NCBI GenBank assembly: GCA_905221605.1
Contig: CAJNDS010001680.1
Location: 62,001-126,000, forward strand
DNA from: Symbiodinium natans
Lineage: Eukaryota > Sar > Dinophyceae > Suessiales > Symbiodiniaceae
Reading direction: 5' to 3'
DNA length: 64,000 bases
Shown: positions 31,754 through 41,052 of the stretch, piece by piece
Numbering within the stretch: position 1 is the first letter of the stretch
How the letters are laid out: every line of letters begins with the position of its first letter
Position numbers and translations under genes: made by a program
Notes under the pieces: model-generated
Seen by the model: the letters and a program-made list of their open reading frames with translations, nothing else
The model's database searches: none
What the model was told of the DNA's origin: nothing

Positions 31754-31870
31754 GACACCGTTCCCTTCAACTCACCTGACATCAAAGCCCGCTACTTCAT
31801 CCGAATGTGTCCCTTGGCTTGTCCTGTTCAGCAACTTGGTTGGGAGCTCAGTTCTATTCGTGTAGCGTGA
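31754..31870 (+). CDS. Putative exon, 38 codons
   Basis: After GCAGTGCAG, reads DTVPFNSPDIKARYFIRMCP then LACPVQQLGWELSSIRV to TGA. Confidence 0.48.
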   Translation, partial: DTVPFNSPDIKARYFIRMCPLACPVQQLGWELSSIRVA

Positions 31871-31919
31871 GGTCTGGAGTGCAAGGACTTACTAAGTGTG
31901 GCGGGGGAGGGGGGTGCAG

Positions 31920-32140
31920 CGCCGAGTATCCACCTGGCAGAGGTTTTGTCGAGGGCGCCGGCCATTGCAAGAGCTTACTCTTCATGTCTAAGCGTTTGAC
32001 CCACAAGAACCATCAGCCCAACCCCTCCTACCTGTTCTCCTACATACGAAGGGCCCCTCGATATCATTTGGTCCTTGATGCACTTGTTGCCACATGTGAG
32101 TGTGGATATGTGCACATACGTTCTCGTCCCCTAAGCCCGA
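31920..32140 (+). CDS. Putative exon, about 70 open codons
   Basis: After GGGTGCAG, reads SAEYPPGRGFVEGAGHCKSL, LFMSKRLTHKNHQPNPSYLF, then SYIRRAPRYHLVLDALVATC. The longest host-type island before the retrotransposon. Confidence 0.48.
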
Positions 32141-32598
32141 ACCCCTCAACCCTGCCCTCGGTGGTGTTGGTGGCCAGCAGTTTTCCCAGACCCCTGGCCA
32201 AATCCAAAAAATAGAACCAGCAAATAGTACCCTATGCGACTATTTGGTCATTCTTAGGCATCCTTTAAGGGAATCTGCTTTTTGAATCCTCCCAGGGGTC
32301 CGGGTTTTGGGGGGTTTCTGTGCTGGTACCCGTCCAGGTTCAAGGGATGAAGACTCGTACCCCTAAGGTTGTGCCCCTAACAGTTCCCCGTTTTTATACT
32401 CCCAAGATGGCCCTTATACTACCTCAAGGATCTTCAAAACGGGTCCCCAAAACCCAAGGGGGCTTAGGGTTTAGGGTTTAGGGTTTAGGGTTTAGGGTTT
32501 AGGGTTTAGGGCAGCTTCCAGGTTCAAAAGGGTTTAGGGTTTAGGGTTTAGGGTTTAGGGTGACATCCTGAAGGGTCCAAGGTAAAGCCCTTGGACAG

Positions 32599-32660
32599 GT
32601 GTCGATCTCCACCGCGAGTCCAAGCTGATCAAAGACTTGTCCCGTTTCTCGGCGGCCACC
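32599..32660 (+). CDS. Putative exon upstream of the retrotransposon
   Basis: After TTGGACAG, reads GVDLHRESKLIKDLSRFSAA. The next island is on the far side of the element at 42544. Confidence 0.42.
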
Positions 32661-32663
32661 CTA

Positions 32664-32740
32664 AACCTATGGCCTCCTTAGGAAGTTTCATTTATGAAAG
32701 CTCAAAGAAACATGAAACATAATATCCTTTTCTTTCTAGT
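32664..32740 (+). repeat. Intact tandem-repeat copy preserving the empty insertion site
   Basis: This copy begins CCTATGGC, then GGAAGTTTCATTTATGAAAG, CTCAAAGAAACATGAAAC and so on. The next copy starts about 128 bp downstream (near 32794), is interrupted by the retrotransposon at 32823 and resumes at 42461 with TTATGAAAACTCAAAGAAAC. The uninterrupted copy is an internal control for the pre-insertion sequence. Between the two copies lies a hairpin-like stretch (ACCTTTTTGGGG ... CCAAAAAGGT, 32739-32791), also seen inverted at 31655-31715. Confidence 0.85.
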
Positions 32741-32818
32741 ACCTTTTTGGGGTAGTATACTAGAATCCCCTATATCTAACCCAAAAAGGTAGACCTATGG
32801 CGCCCCTAATTAGGAAGT

Positions 32819-32823
32819 TCTAT
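32819..32823. repeat. Target-site duplication, left copy (TCTAT)
   Basis: TCTAT abuts the left LTR and recurs at 42461-42465 directly after the right LTR. Five bases is the usual Copia target duplication. Confidence 0.93.
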
Positions 32824-33069
32824 AGATGAAACTGGCAGAGCAAAGAGGTTATGGCGTGCACTAAAGCAACGCACAACTTTTACTTGAGCCAAATGGTCAG
32901 TTTCGTTCGAGGTTTGTGAAACATGTTGCTGCTGAGCACTCCTGCAAATTATGTTGAGGGTGCTTTAAAGATGGTTCCTATTCTGCCCTTGGCTTCCTCC
33001 CATGCGTTGCCGCATTGGAATTCGGCCAGCTGTACTTGGGCAGGCCTTTTTAAGCCTATACCATCTACT
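32824..33069 (-). repeat. 3' LTR of the Copia element
   Basis: Identical as read to the 5' LTR. It is preceded on the sense strand by the purine tract and followed by the TCTAT target duplication. It carries the same GCAA hairpin (33002-33015) and the same spliced-leader-like motif (32883-32896). Confidence 0.96.
32883..32896 (-). other. Spliced-leader-like motif in 3' LTR
   Basis: Same CCATTTGGCTCAAG as at 42274-42287, as expected for identical LTRs. Confidence 0.5.
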
Positions 33070-33078
33070 CCCCCTTCA
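33070..33078 (-). promoter_or_regulatory. Polypurine tract
   Basis: On the sense strand GAAGGGGG ends exactly at the 3' LTR start. This is the expected plus-strand primer and confirms the LTR border. Confidence 0.85.
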
Positions 33079-33231
33079 CTCGTGCAGAGTTTGCAGGCCT
33101 AAGCAGTTTCTGCTTGAGACTCGTGAGCGTTGCCGCTTCCCGAGAGACAGTGCCTATTTGCACCAGGCTGCTGCGTGCAAGAACTTGGGCGGCATTGCTG
33201 CCTTGCCAAGCGTAAGCAAAAGTGCAAAGCA
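33079..33231 (-). other. 3' untranslated region of the retrotransposon
   Basis: About 150 bp between the ORF3 stop and the polypurine tract. It holds two of the GCAA mini-hairpins and no other feature I can name. Confidence 0.6.
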
Positions 33232-36200
33232 TCACTCCATTTGGAGTAGCTGGAGTGCCGCAGGAAACTTTGCTGGAGCCAGAGCCTTCGTAAAAATATC
33301 GGCGCGCTGCTTATCTGTGTTTATGTACGTCAAGCGCACATACGGGTCCTCATAGACTTCATACAGGGATGAAAGATCAATCCTGTGAGTCTTACTCACG
33401 TGCCGAAGCTTTGGGCTGTAGCCTGCGTGGACTATCTGTATGACTGCCGAGTTATCCTGATGACACTGCAATAGCACCTCTCGGCCAAAGACCTTTTCCA
33501 TGAACTGTTGCATGGGTAGTGCTTCCCCGAACACTCCAGAGCTCAGTGAAATGATCTCGGCCTCAGTGGTTGATCTGCTGGTCGCCGTCTGCTTTTTGCT
33601 GGCCCAGCACAGTGGCCAGAAGGAGTGTTCCCCTTCTATACAGAGTACCATCCCGGACGTGCTGTGAGCATGCTCTACATCAGAAGCGTGGTCTGCGTCC
33701 GTGTACAAGCTAAGTTTGAGGCTTTCTGGCTCATCTCCCATGGTGTGAGTGATAGAGAGCTCTGGTGTTGAGTGTAGGAAACACATTAAACGGAAGAGAC
33801 GTTTGTCGTCCGCAATGCTCCAGCAAGTGACTCGACGGGTAAGGTCTGACAGAGGTTTCATCACGTCAGGGCGTGATAAGCGTGCGAGCCACAGGCTTTT
33901 CATCAACACTCTGCTGGCAGCATCTGATAGCTGCCCCCTTGTTTCCCAGTCGCTTGTAAGCAGAGAACCTTCAGCAACAAAGGGCGTTGCCGCCTCTTTG
34001 AGCTTCCGGCCCGACAGTTGCTCATATAAGTCACAAGCATTTCGGCAGTAGTCAGACATGTCATATGTCATGACTGTGTTGCCTTCGCGCTGGTAGACGT
34101 GCTTCCGCCCTAACACCCTGTCTACTTCACTTGGCGGTTCAATTTCTAGGTGCTTTTGGAGCTCTTCCCAGAATGCAGCTTGAGTATCTTTGGGACCACT
34201 TAAGACTATGTCGTCAACGTACAGCGTTAGTAGCTGCCTAGTCTTGGGGAACCAGAATGACGATTGGAACAGTTCAGAGTGTTCACCTCCCATCAAACTC
34301 ATTACCTGCTTGAACCTTTCGTGCCAATGAAATCCAGATTCTGGGTGCCCGTAAAGGGACTTCCAGAGTCTGACGCAGGGGCGCTCTATTCCTCGGAACT
34401 CCGGCGGTGTAAGCTCTCGCGGGAGTTCGACCCACGTGGGAACTTTCGTGTTTAAATCGGATTGTGTGTAGGCCTTAACCACATCAGATTGTGACGAACA
34501 GTGACCTTTGATGGCTCCGTAAGCAAGGCTGAAGTTAATACCTACTATTCCAGTGGGATTCACTTTTAGTTCTTGCAGGATTGCCAGGTTGTTCGCTTCA
34601 TCTCTAATGTCGTCGCCTCTGAAAACGATTCGAGCCTTTAGCTTTCGCAACTCTGGCGTTTCAAAGTGCTTTATGCTCAAGATAGTCATGAGTCGGCCAA
34701 TATTGAGGGGTTCTTTTCTAGCCAACAAATCCCTGCGTGAAACTACTTCCTTGTAGTCCCAAGTGCCGTTGGATATCAAACCCTTGGCCTCTCCGTCTAT
34801 GCATTCCTGAGCGCCTGCGTGTTTGCCCCAATCCTTTCTATCTATCAAGTGGTGGATGCCAGCGTAAATCATCTCTTGGTCCTTCGGGGGAGTCCTAGGG
34901 ACATGGCAGTGTGGAGAAGACGGCATGACGGGCATTGCTGCCACTTGTGAGGAGAGGTGCGGGTACAAGCTGTGCACAATGGTTGTGGCCATAGACCTGG
35001 TGTATTTGGCAGTTTTTGCAGTTTTGCTTCCCTCAATGGTGCTGTGCTGAAAGCCCGGCGGGTGTTGACAGCGCTTGGTGTTCAAGTTGTCGGCAAGTTT
35101 CCAGCAGGAGGTAACAATCCTCCAGGGCTTCTTGTGCGGCGTCCCTTCATCATCCATCAGGCCATGAGCGCATCCATGCGTTACCGCAGTGAACAAGCCA
35201 TGCTTCTGGATGAACTGGGTAAGCTCAGGTAGAGCCCAACCGCTGCAGCCTTGAGGCCACTCGAAACTCACATGCCCCCCTTGAGCTAAGACAACTTCCG
35301 CGACGCTTATGAAGTTCTTCAAGATTCTCCTTGAGCGTTGCCGCTTCTTTCGGAGTTTCTCTCGGAAGCCATTTCCCAAGCGTGCGATGTTGAGGTGCTG
35401 CAGTTGACTCCATGGGCCGCAAGGTATGCTGCCCCATAAGTCACAACCAGGAAAGAGCTGGACAAGCTTCTTTAAAGACTCCGTTTGCTTTGGACACGAC
35501 ATGTCCGAGCTGCTTTCTGTCAAACGGAAGTGGTTGATTTCGTTCTCCTCATTCACCTGGCCTAACATTGAATCAGGCTCGCAGCAAAACTCAAACAAAG
35601 TGGCATCCTCGGCACGTCTGTTGCGTTTGACCTTGGTCTGAGAACTCGCGCTGGTAGGGGCAGAGTCCCCAGTCAAAGTTGAGCCACAGCTTGGGACTGC
35701 TTTTGGGTCTAAGGCTTCTAGATCGTGGAGGATTGCTGCTACCGCTTCCGCACCTTTGAGGGGTGAGCGTTTGAGTTGCTCTTCTGCGTTGGCCTTCATC
35801 GTGTCAAGCTTGGCTTGGTTTGGGTCAATCTCCTTCTTTGGGAAAAACCATGTGGCCCCTACCCAACTTTTAGAGGAAATGCGTCTATTCGGACTCTTGT
35901 CTTGCCAGTCGTCGGAGAAAGTAGACAATTTGCCGCGGCATTTCCACTCTGTCTCTCGGGCAGAAGACAAAAGATGGAAATCAAAAGGACAATGTCGGCC
36001 CACAGGTGTGTACAAACGTTTTCGGGGCTTGACATGCACTCGTTTCCACGCCATGCGCTTGGAATCAAAATCCCAGTTGTCCAGATCAGCCCCCTTGACG
36101 CCTTGCTTCGTCTCATCTGGGCGAGTCGCCTCATGAGATGGTTGCAGCGGCGCGGCTGGGGCAACACTATCAGAAGCAGGACGCGCGGCGTCGGCCTTTG

Positions 36201-39200
36201 CTTTGGCCTTAGCCTTCAGTGCAGCGGCCTCGTCTTCTAAAAGCTTCCTAAACCGTTCATGGCACGCATCATTGTGTGGCACGCCTTCTGCTATCCTATC
36301 ACAGCCCTTGCACCCAAGAGTTATGCCGAAACGAAGGGCCCTTTCCAATGTCACATATGTTTTGCGTTTGCGAACTTTGGGTTCCGGGGCTCCTTTCTCG
36401 AAAGGCAAAGCTTCTCGAGTGTCAAGCGTGGGCATTGCTGCCTCTGACTTGAAAAGGGAAAGTTTCTCAACCTGAGCCTCGTGCAATGGAAACACAAAAG
36501 AATCAGGCACGACCAACTCTGACGCGTACACTTGGATTGGTCTTCCGCAGCCCCTTTCATCTTTGCGAAGTGAGTCGTAGTCAAGCACCAAGTGAACTCC
36601 ACGAAACTTGTAGCCTGCATCCAAACGCCATCCGCAAAAGATCCCAGGGAACGTCCTAGGGTCAAAAGCTGGCAAATCGCGGTGTTGAGGAGGCTTGTAG
36701 TACACTAAGGCCCCTAAAGGGATTCTATGGCCCTCAAAAGGTTCACCTTTGTTGGCCACCTCATAGCACGTTTTACCCTCCTTGAACTCCTTGGAGGCTT
36801 CTGTTTCGTTTGGGTGCACTGGCGCGAGGGTTGTAAACGACCTAGCGACGCAAAAATATTCTATCGATCGCGGCCATAGGTTGTGTCCGAAGCCAGCCTT
36901 CAGGTGGACGGCTCTGGTACCCTCTTTTATTGTCCTGATGGCTCGCTCGAGTTGTGAGTTGTGAAAAATATCATGGGGTACGCCTGGATCCGGCAGCCAG
37001 TTCAAAGCCTTCACTGCGTCGACGAGCTCGGAAGCTGCATCCGACTTGACCACGCATAGTGCTTTTCCATGGGCCCTGGTGCCACCAAATTTTTGTAACA
37101 CTGAGACATTCTGATCTGTGCTTCTATTGGTTTGTGGAAAAGCCCCATAGCAACCGCTATAGTCGTCATAAGCAATCAAGCAGGCCTGCTCTCCTTCCGA
37201 GCCTTTTGTTAAATCTTGACCGAGAATAATGTGGTCCGCCCGGAGCCTGTGCCCATAGTGCAAGGGAGGAGTGTCATCAGGGTCGGGCCCTTCGTCCTTC
37301 CTACTTCTATGGACTTTAGCAGTCATTTTGGCACGCTTGCAAATGTCACAGTACCGGTTTTTGGGATAATGTGTCAATTGATGCGCTAAGCTCTTTGATG
37401 CTGCTATGAGCCTCTCTCGCAGGGAAGGGGTCCATTCAGGGTGCTCTTCGGCATCTTCCTCATCCAACGGTTCATCTCCTTCACCCGGGATTGGCTCAGC
37501 ACAGGCTGTGAGTTCATCCTCTTCCCCAAAACGCGGCAGGGAGCTATCCGGTTTCAACCTTAAGCATTCCACATCTGCCTTGCCAGACTCTACAGGCTTA
37601 TCCCGTGTAGGCGCCTTGGGCCCGGAGGCCTCATCAGGCATTCTTGTGGGGAATTCAGGACGTGATTCTTTCGCCGCTACTCTCCTAAGATGGCGCGGGG
37701 CTAAATCACTCGATGAACTGGCCGGTTCTGATGGAGCAGCCATGAGCGTTTCCGCTTCTGGCTTGACAGCGCGTCCACAAGCGGGTAAGGCAGAACACGA
37801 GACGGATTCTCTCAGGACGGGCACGTTTTCTTCAATGCGATCTGCATAGATCTTTGCTGATTCAGGGCAGACAAAGGTGACATCCTGGACTCTGTCAGCT
37901 TTCACGAAGAAAGGGAGTTGGTCAGGAAACCATATCCACGGGCGCTTGTGTTCATTTACCTGGATGCCTACACTCAGAGCTGGAGGACAATCCTTTAGGG
38001 AGTAGAACACATTGTCACCTGAAAGGTCTCCTTTCATCCTCACTGCTTGGGAGCCTGTACGGGTGCGCCCTCCAGTTGAGAACTGCAACTTTTCCGGTGC
38101 CTTGGAAAACATCTCATGGGTCTCTTCAGGCAAATGTTTCTTGGAAATGAGATTCCTACCGGCGCCGCTATCTAAGAGAAAGTCCATGTTTAGGGGCTTA
38201 GTCTGGTTCATGGTGCACACGCCTGCCATTCCAGTGGCATTCCCACCTGGGTCAAGGCACGCCATAGCCGTCATGACTGTCGTGAACGCCCTAGCAAAGA
38301 AGCTGCCTTTTGGGAGCACACTGCCGTTGAGCTTGACGTTCCGGCCTGACTTGAGCAACTTGTTGCCTAGACCCTTCACCCTGCCAGCTAAACCCTGAAC
38401 GCGCTTCGGGGACTCCTGCTCTGAAGGGCATGCGTTGCCGCATTGCCTCTCTTCTACGCAAGAACCCTTAGCGGTTGGAAGCGCGCTTGCCATGGAAACA
38501 CCTGCCGCGACTGTTGCTGCACCTGCAGAAGCCTTGATGCCCCTGGGCTTAGGCCCTTTGTACAGGTTGTTCTTATCGTGGATATACTCACACGCATTTC
38601 CATGAGTGCAACAGTCATACGCAAAGAACATGCATGGCAACTTGGCTTTTTCCTCTTTTGTGCGTGGCGACTTTGGCTTGTCCTTTCCTTTGCCTTTGCC
38701 TTTTGCAGGAGCGGCGGGAGCAGGCGTTGCCGCCTCGCTCGTTGCCACTGTTGCTGCTGCTCGTGCTTTCTCCTTCGTTTCTTTTTCCTTCTCCTTCTTC
38801 TTCGCTTTCTCCCGCTCCTTCTTTTCTTTTGCTTTGTCTTGTTCGCTCTTATCCCCATTGTTTGGTTTCGCTTTTTCTTTCGCCTGGGCTTTTGGCGCCG
38901 CATTTGCTGCAACACGGTTGTTACCTCCTGCTAGGGCCTTACTAATGGACGCCGTGTTTTCCTCTAACTGGGCAATGTCGACAACATCCACCATCTTACC
39001 GTATAACCACTCCCACGTCCTCTTGCTAGAGGAACTGCTCGAGTTGCGGAAACGGTCGATGTGAAGGCTCATCAGGGGGTGCCCTTTGAGGTTTTCAAAC
39101 AAAAGGGACCGAACAGCATTGTCACTGGGCCTCTCTGATGGCTCCAACGCTTCCCATACAAAGTCAAAACGTTGCCTGAACTCTATCAGACCCTTGACCT

Positions 39201-39960
39201 CCGAACCCTGCACTGTAAGCGACAACAGGTGATGTTGCGTGAGGGCGGTACCACGATCCTTTTCCAAACGAAACCGCTGGAACACAACCCACAAAAGCAA
39301 CCTCCCTTTGGGCTGTTTGCCGTGCTTCTGGGCTTTCTCTTGAAGGGACTGAAACTCCATAGAGAACTTGGTGCCCCGAGCATGTTCCAACATACGGTGG
39401 CCAAGGATTCGATCAAGTAGAGGATAATGTCCGGAGTCATCAAACGAGGATGCGCATGTTGCATCATTGCATTTGGAAATCCAAGCCAACAAAGGGGTTT
39501 CATTACCTTTGGCTAGCTTCGTCACTGCGCTATACAGGTGATTCCTAAACCCCCTAAATTCAGATGCGGACTTCGGGAGCGCCGCAATCTTCAGTGAGTC
39601 GTACTGCTTGGTTCTCATAAGCTTTCGTTCCTTCTTGTATGCCCCATCTGAGCCCGAGCTAGACGACGATGAGCTGGAACTTTTGCTGGTTTCCGAGGCG
39701 TTGCCGCCTTTCCTCCCTTTACCCGAACCTGATCCACTCGAGTCTGAGCCTGACGAGTCCGAGGGGGGGCCTGGAGGCTTTGCAATCGCTGATCCCGGAT
39801 CCGAACCCGCAACACTACTTGACCTCAAATACCCCCTTGATGTGGCGCCTGCACCCTTGAGGCTTGCCGGAGGGGCGTTGCCGCCGCCAGCCGGGCTACC
39901 TCCAGAGATTGAAGCGACAACGTTGGCAAGGGAGGTGATTTGTGCCGTGATCACGTCCAA
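33232..39960 (-). CDS. Retrotransposon ORF3: Copia gag-pol polyprotein, 2242 codons
   Basis: Domains by residue, counted from the TTG at 39960: Ser/Gly-rich linker about 68-105; gag-like helical region about 115-340; Lys/Glu/Ala-rich tract about 360-430; CCCH zinc finger C-X7-C-X5-C-X3-H at 443-461 in place of the usual CCHC knuckle; aspartic protease LLDSGAGRNLIS near 596; integrase HHCC finger (H-X3-H, C-X2-C) about 860-878; integrase core with Asp near 908 and 971 and Glu near 1003 (D-X30-E); methyltransferase-like domain about 1450-1660 with SIPCGPWS and FEWP; reverse transcriptase with QSDVVKAY near 1823 and YVDD near 1915; RNase H with TDAD, TEAEI and DNSAV near 2087, 2133 and 2169. All polymerase and RNase H acidic residues are present. 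The frame is open upstream to the TAA of ORF2 without any ATG, so it is probably made by readthrough. Ends TGA at 33232-33234. Confidence 0.95.
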   Translation of the reverse strand: MDVITAQITSLANVVASISGGSPAGGGNAPPASLKGAGATSRGYLRSSSVAGSDPGSAIAKPPGPPSDSSGSDSSGSGSGKGRKGGNASETSKSSSSSSSSSGSDGAYKKERKLMRTKQYDSLKIAALPKSASEFRGFRNHLYSAVTKLAKGNETPLLAWISKCNDATCASSFDDSGHYPLLDRILGHRMLEHARGTKFSMEFQSLQEKAQKHGKQPKGRLLLWVVFQRFRLEKDRGTALTQHHLLSLTVQGSEVKGLIEFRQRFDFVWEALEPSERPSDNAVRSLLFENLKGHPLMSLHIDRFRNSSSSSSKRTWEWLYGKMVDVVDIAQLEENTASISKALAGGNNRVAANAAPKAQAKEKAKPNNGDKSEQDKAKEKKEREKAKKKEKEKETKEKARAAATVATSEAATPAPAAPAKGKGKGKDKPKSPRTKEEKAKLPCMFFAYDCCTHGNACEYIHDKNNLYKGPKPRGIKASAGAATVAAGVSMASALPTAKGSCVEERQCGNACPSEQESPKRVQGLAGRVKGLGNKLLKSGRNVKLNGSVLPKGSFFARAFTTVMTAMACLDPGGNATGMAGVCTMNQTKPLNMDFLLDSGAGRNLISKKHLPEETHEMFSKAPEKLQFSTGGRTRTGSQAVRMKGDLSGDNVFYSLKDCPPALSVGIQVNEHKRPWIWFPDQLPFFVKADRVQDVTFVCPESAKIYADRIEENVPVLRESVSCSALPACGRAVKPEAETLMAAPSEPASSSSDLAPRHLRRVAAKESRPEFPTRMPDEASGPKAPTRDKPVESGKADVECLRLKPDSSLPRFGEEDELTACAEPIPGEGDEPLDEEDAEEHPEWTPSLRERLIAASKSLAHQLTHYPKNRYCDICKRAKMTAKVHRSRKDEGPDPDDTPPLHYGHRLRADHIILGQDLTKGSEGEQACLIAYDDYSGCYGAFPQTNRSTDQNVSVLQKFGGTRAHGKALCVVKSDAASELVDAVKALNWLPDPGVPHDIFHNSQLERAIRTIKEGTRAVHLKAGFGHNLWPRSIEYFCVARSFTTLAPVHPNETEASKEFKEGKTCYEVANKGEPFEGHRIPLGALVYYKPPQHRDLPAFDPRTFPGIFCGWRLDAGYKFRGVHLVLDYDSLRKDERGCGRPIQVYASELVVPDSFVFPLHEAQVEKLSLFKSEAAMPTLDTREALPFEKGAPEPKVRKRKTYVTLERALRFGITLGCKGCDRIAEGVPHNDACHERFRKLLEDEAAALKAKAKAKADAARPASDSVAPAAPLQPSHEATRPDETKQGVKGADLDNWDFDSKRMAWKRVHVKPRKRLYTPVGRHCPFDFHLLSSARETEWKCRGKLSTFSDDWQDKSPNRRISSKSWVGATWFFPKKEIDPNQAKLDTMKANAEEQLKRSPLKGAEAVAAILHDLEALDPKAVPSCGSTLTGDSAPTSASSQTKVKRNRRAEDATLFEFCCEPDSMLGQVNEENEINHFRLTESSSDMSCPKQTESLKKLVQLFPGCDLWGSIPCGPWSQLQHLNIARLGNGFREKLRKKRQRSRRILKNFISVAEVVLAQGGHVSFEWPQGCSGWALPELTQFIQKHGLFTAVTHGCAHGLMDDEGTPHKKPWRIVTSCWKLADNLNTKRCQHPPGFQHSTIEGSKTAKTAKYTRSMATTIVHSLYPHLSSQVAAMPVMPSSPHCHVPRTPPKDQEMIYAGIHHLIDRKDWGKHAGAQECIDGEAKGLISNGTWDYKEVVSRRDLLARKEPLNIGRLMTILSIKHFETPELRKLKARIVFRGDDIRDEANNLAILQELKVNPTGIVGINFSLAYGAIKGHCSSQSDVVKAYTQSDLNTKVPTWVELPRELTPPEFRGIERPCVRLWKSLYGHPESGFHWHERFKQVMSLMGGEHSELFQSSFWFPKTRQLLTLYVDDIVLSGPKDTQAAFWEELQKHLEIEPPSEVDRVLGRKHVYQREGNTVMTYDMSDYCRNACDLYEQLSGRKLKEAATPFVAEGSLLTSDWETRGQLSDAASRVLMKSLWLARLSRPDVMKPLSDLTRRVTCWSIADDKRLFRLMCFLHSTPELSITHTMGDEPESLKLSLYTDADHASDVEHAHSTSGMVLCIEGEHSFWPLCWASKKQTATSRSTTEAEIISLSSGVFGEALPMQQFMEKVFGREVLLQCHQDNSAVIQIVHAGYSPKLRHVSKTHRIDLSSLYEVYEDPYVRLTYINTDKQRADIFTKALAPAKFPAALQLLQME

Positions 39961-40008
39961 TTGCCCCTGAATCCCTGGGTCTATTTGGGCCCTGGGAGTG
40001 CTGATGGC

Positions 40009-40011
40009 TTA
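40009..40011 (-). other. Single in-frame TAA between ORF2 and ORF3
   Basis: The distance from the ORF2 ATG to the ORF3 first codon is 1092, a multiple of 3. The context is GAC ATT TAA GCC ATC, followed by 16 open codons to the TTG. Removing this stop would give one frame of about 2606 codons. Because the LTRs are identical there has been little time for decay, so a programmed readthrough stop is as likely as a fresh nonsense mutation. Confidence 0.85.
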
Positions 40012-41052
40012 AATGTCGGGCACTGGAGGTAAAGTGCCACAACTGGTTTTGGTTTCGGGGCCACCTGTGCCCTCGTTTGGGGGCCTCTTCGGGGGGTCAA
40101 AGGTGGTGCTAAAAGCAAAACCACCGGGCGTCTTAGGAACCTCAGGGCTACCAAGGGGCATCAACGAGGTTGCGACCGCTGTTGGAAGGATCTGTTGAGC
40201 TTCAACCCCGGAGCCCGGAGGCTTCACTAAGGGAATTGCGTTGGTTGATGACGTGGCCTCAGTCCCTTGATGTTTCCCTGGGGCCATTCCCGCGCCATTA
40301 CTAGGGCTCATAGCTTGCGACCTTTCGCTCTCCAATCTGTTGATAACACATTTCTGCTTTTCAACCACCTCAATCAACCCTTGAATTTGAAGCTGCATTC
40401 TCTCAAAGTCACTCTGAGCAAAGGTAAGCATGTGTTCGCTTTGTTCTTGGGACCTTCTAGCCTCTGCTGCTATTTGCCTAGCCCTTTCAACCTCCCTTTC
40501 AGCTGACGCCCTTGATTGATCAACCTCCTGAGAGGCTCGCTGCAACACTTCAAAGGTATGCCTACGGACCTCTTCTTGGGCTGAGGCTCGGGTAGCTTCA
40601 ATCTCACGGGATGCTTGATTGTAGACTTCTTGAGTTTGTCTACGGGCGAGGTCTACTTCAACAGCAGCTTGAGCGACTACCAACGGGTCAGCAGTGACGC
40701 TTAGGTTGGCTTGGTTGAATTGGAGGTGTTGGTGAATACTCCGATGATCTTGCAAGTCTTGTCTCACAAAAGTACTTTCAACATTCTCATGACGATGAAG
40801 GTGCAGTGTTTGGCTTACGACTTCAGTGACCGGTTGCATCACGGAATCGCTGGAGGATGATTCGGGAATAGGGGTTGATTCGGGAGGCGATCCCAGGAAA
40901 CTGCTGAGATGCATGGGGGAAGGCGTTGCCGCCATACCCTGAGGTGCCACAATCGTATGCGCAGCTGGAACCAATGCTTGACTGAATCCACTATCCCCTG
41001 GAGAAACCGAGCCAGAATTCCCTGAACGACTTCTCGCATCAAACTCTGTCAT
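40009..41052 (-). CDS. Retrotransposon ORF2: coiled-coil gag-like protein, 347 codons
   Basis: Starts with ATG at 41052 inside the end of ORF1 and stops at TAA 40009-40011. Residues about 120-260 are Ala/Glu/Arg/Gln-rich with heptad character (EVDLARRQTQEVYNQAS, EVERARQIAAEARRSQEQ), predicting a long coiled coil. The ends are Pro/Ser/Gly-rich and disordered-looking. It is in the same frame as ORF3, so stop readthrough would fuse it to gag-pol. I infer a structural assembly role; no enzymatic motif is visible. Confidence 0.8.
   Translation of the reverse strand: MTEFDARSRSGNSGSVSPGDSGFSQALVPAAHTIVAPQGMAATPSPMHLSSFLGSPPESTPIPESSSSDSVMQPVTEVVSQTLHLHRHENVESTFVRQDLQDHRSIHQHLQFNQANLSVTADPLVVAQAAVEVDLARRQTQEVYNQASREIEATRASAQEEVRRHTFEVLQRASQEVDQSRASAEREVERARQIAAEARRSQEQSEHMLTFAQSDFERMQLQIQGLIEVVEKQKCVINRLESERSQAMSPSNGAGMAPGKHQGTEATSSTNAIPLVKPPGSGVEAQQILPTAVATSLMPLGSPEVPKTPGGFAFSTTFDPPKRPPNEGTGGPETKTSCGTLPPVPDI

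Larger units (their letters stand above)
33002..40933 (-). repeat. Dispersed GCAA-loop mini-hairpins of the retrotransposon
   Basis: Short inverted repeats with a GCAA loop on the sense strand. GGCG-GCAA-CGCC at 33983-33994, 38723-38734, 39697-39708, 39874-39885 and 40922-40933. GGCA-GCAA-TGCC at 33191-33202, 34931-34942 and 36431-36442. AGCG-GCAA-CGCT at 33126-33137 and 35334-35345. ATGCG-GCAA-CGCAT at 33002-33015, 38430-38443 and, beyond this span, 42393-42406 in the other LTR. Stem changes are compensated on the other arm. Copies fall in LTR, 3' untranslated and coding sequence, and in different reading frames (GGNA, AATP, AAMP), so the nucleic-acid form is what is kept. Confidence 0.85.

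Noticed and set aside
38454..38915. Open frame of 153 codons, Arg/Lys-rich, on the minus strand
   Set aside because: It is an out-of-frame reading of the Lys/Glu-rich gag tract of the retrotransposon; codon content comes from that tract.
38443..39064. Several + frames rich in Leu/Phe/Cys, looking like membrane proteins
   Set aside because: Complement of Lys/Glu/Ala codons in gag-pol; an artefact of composition.
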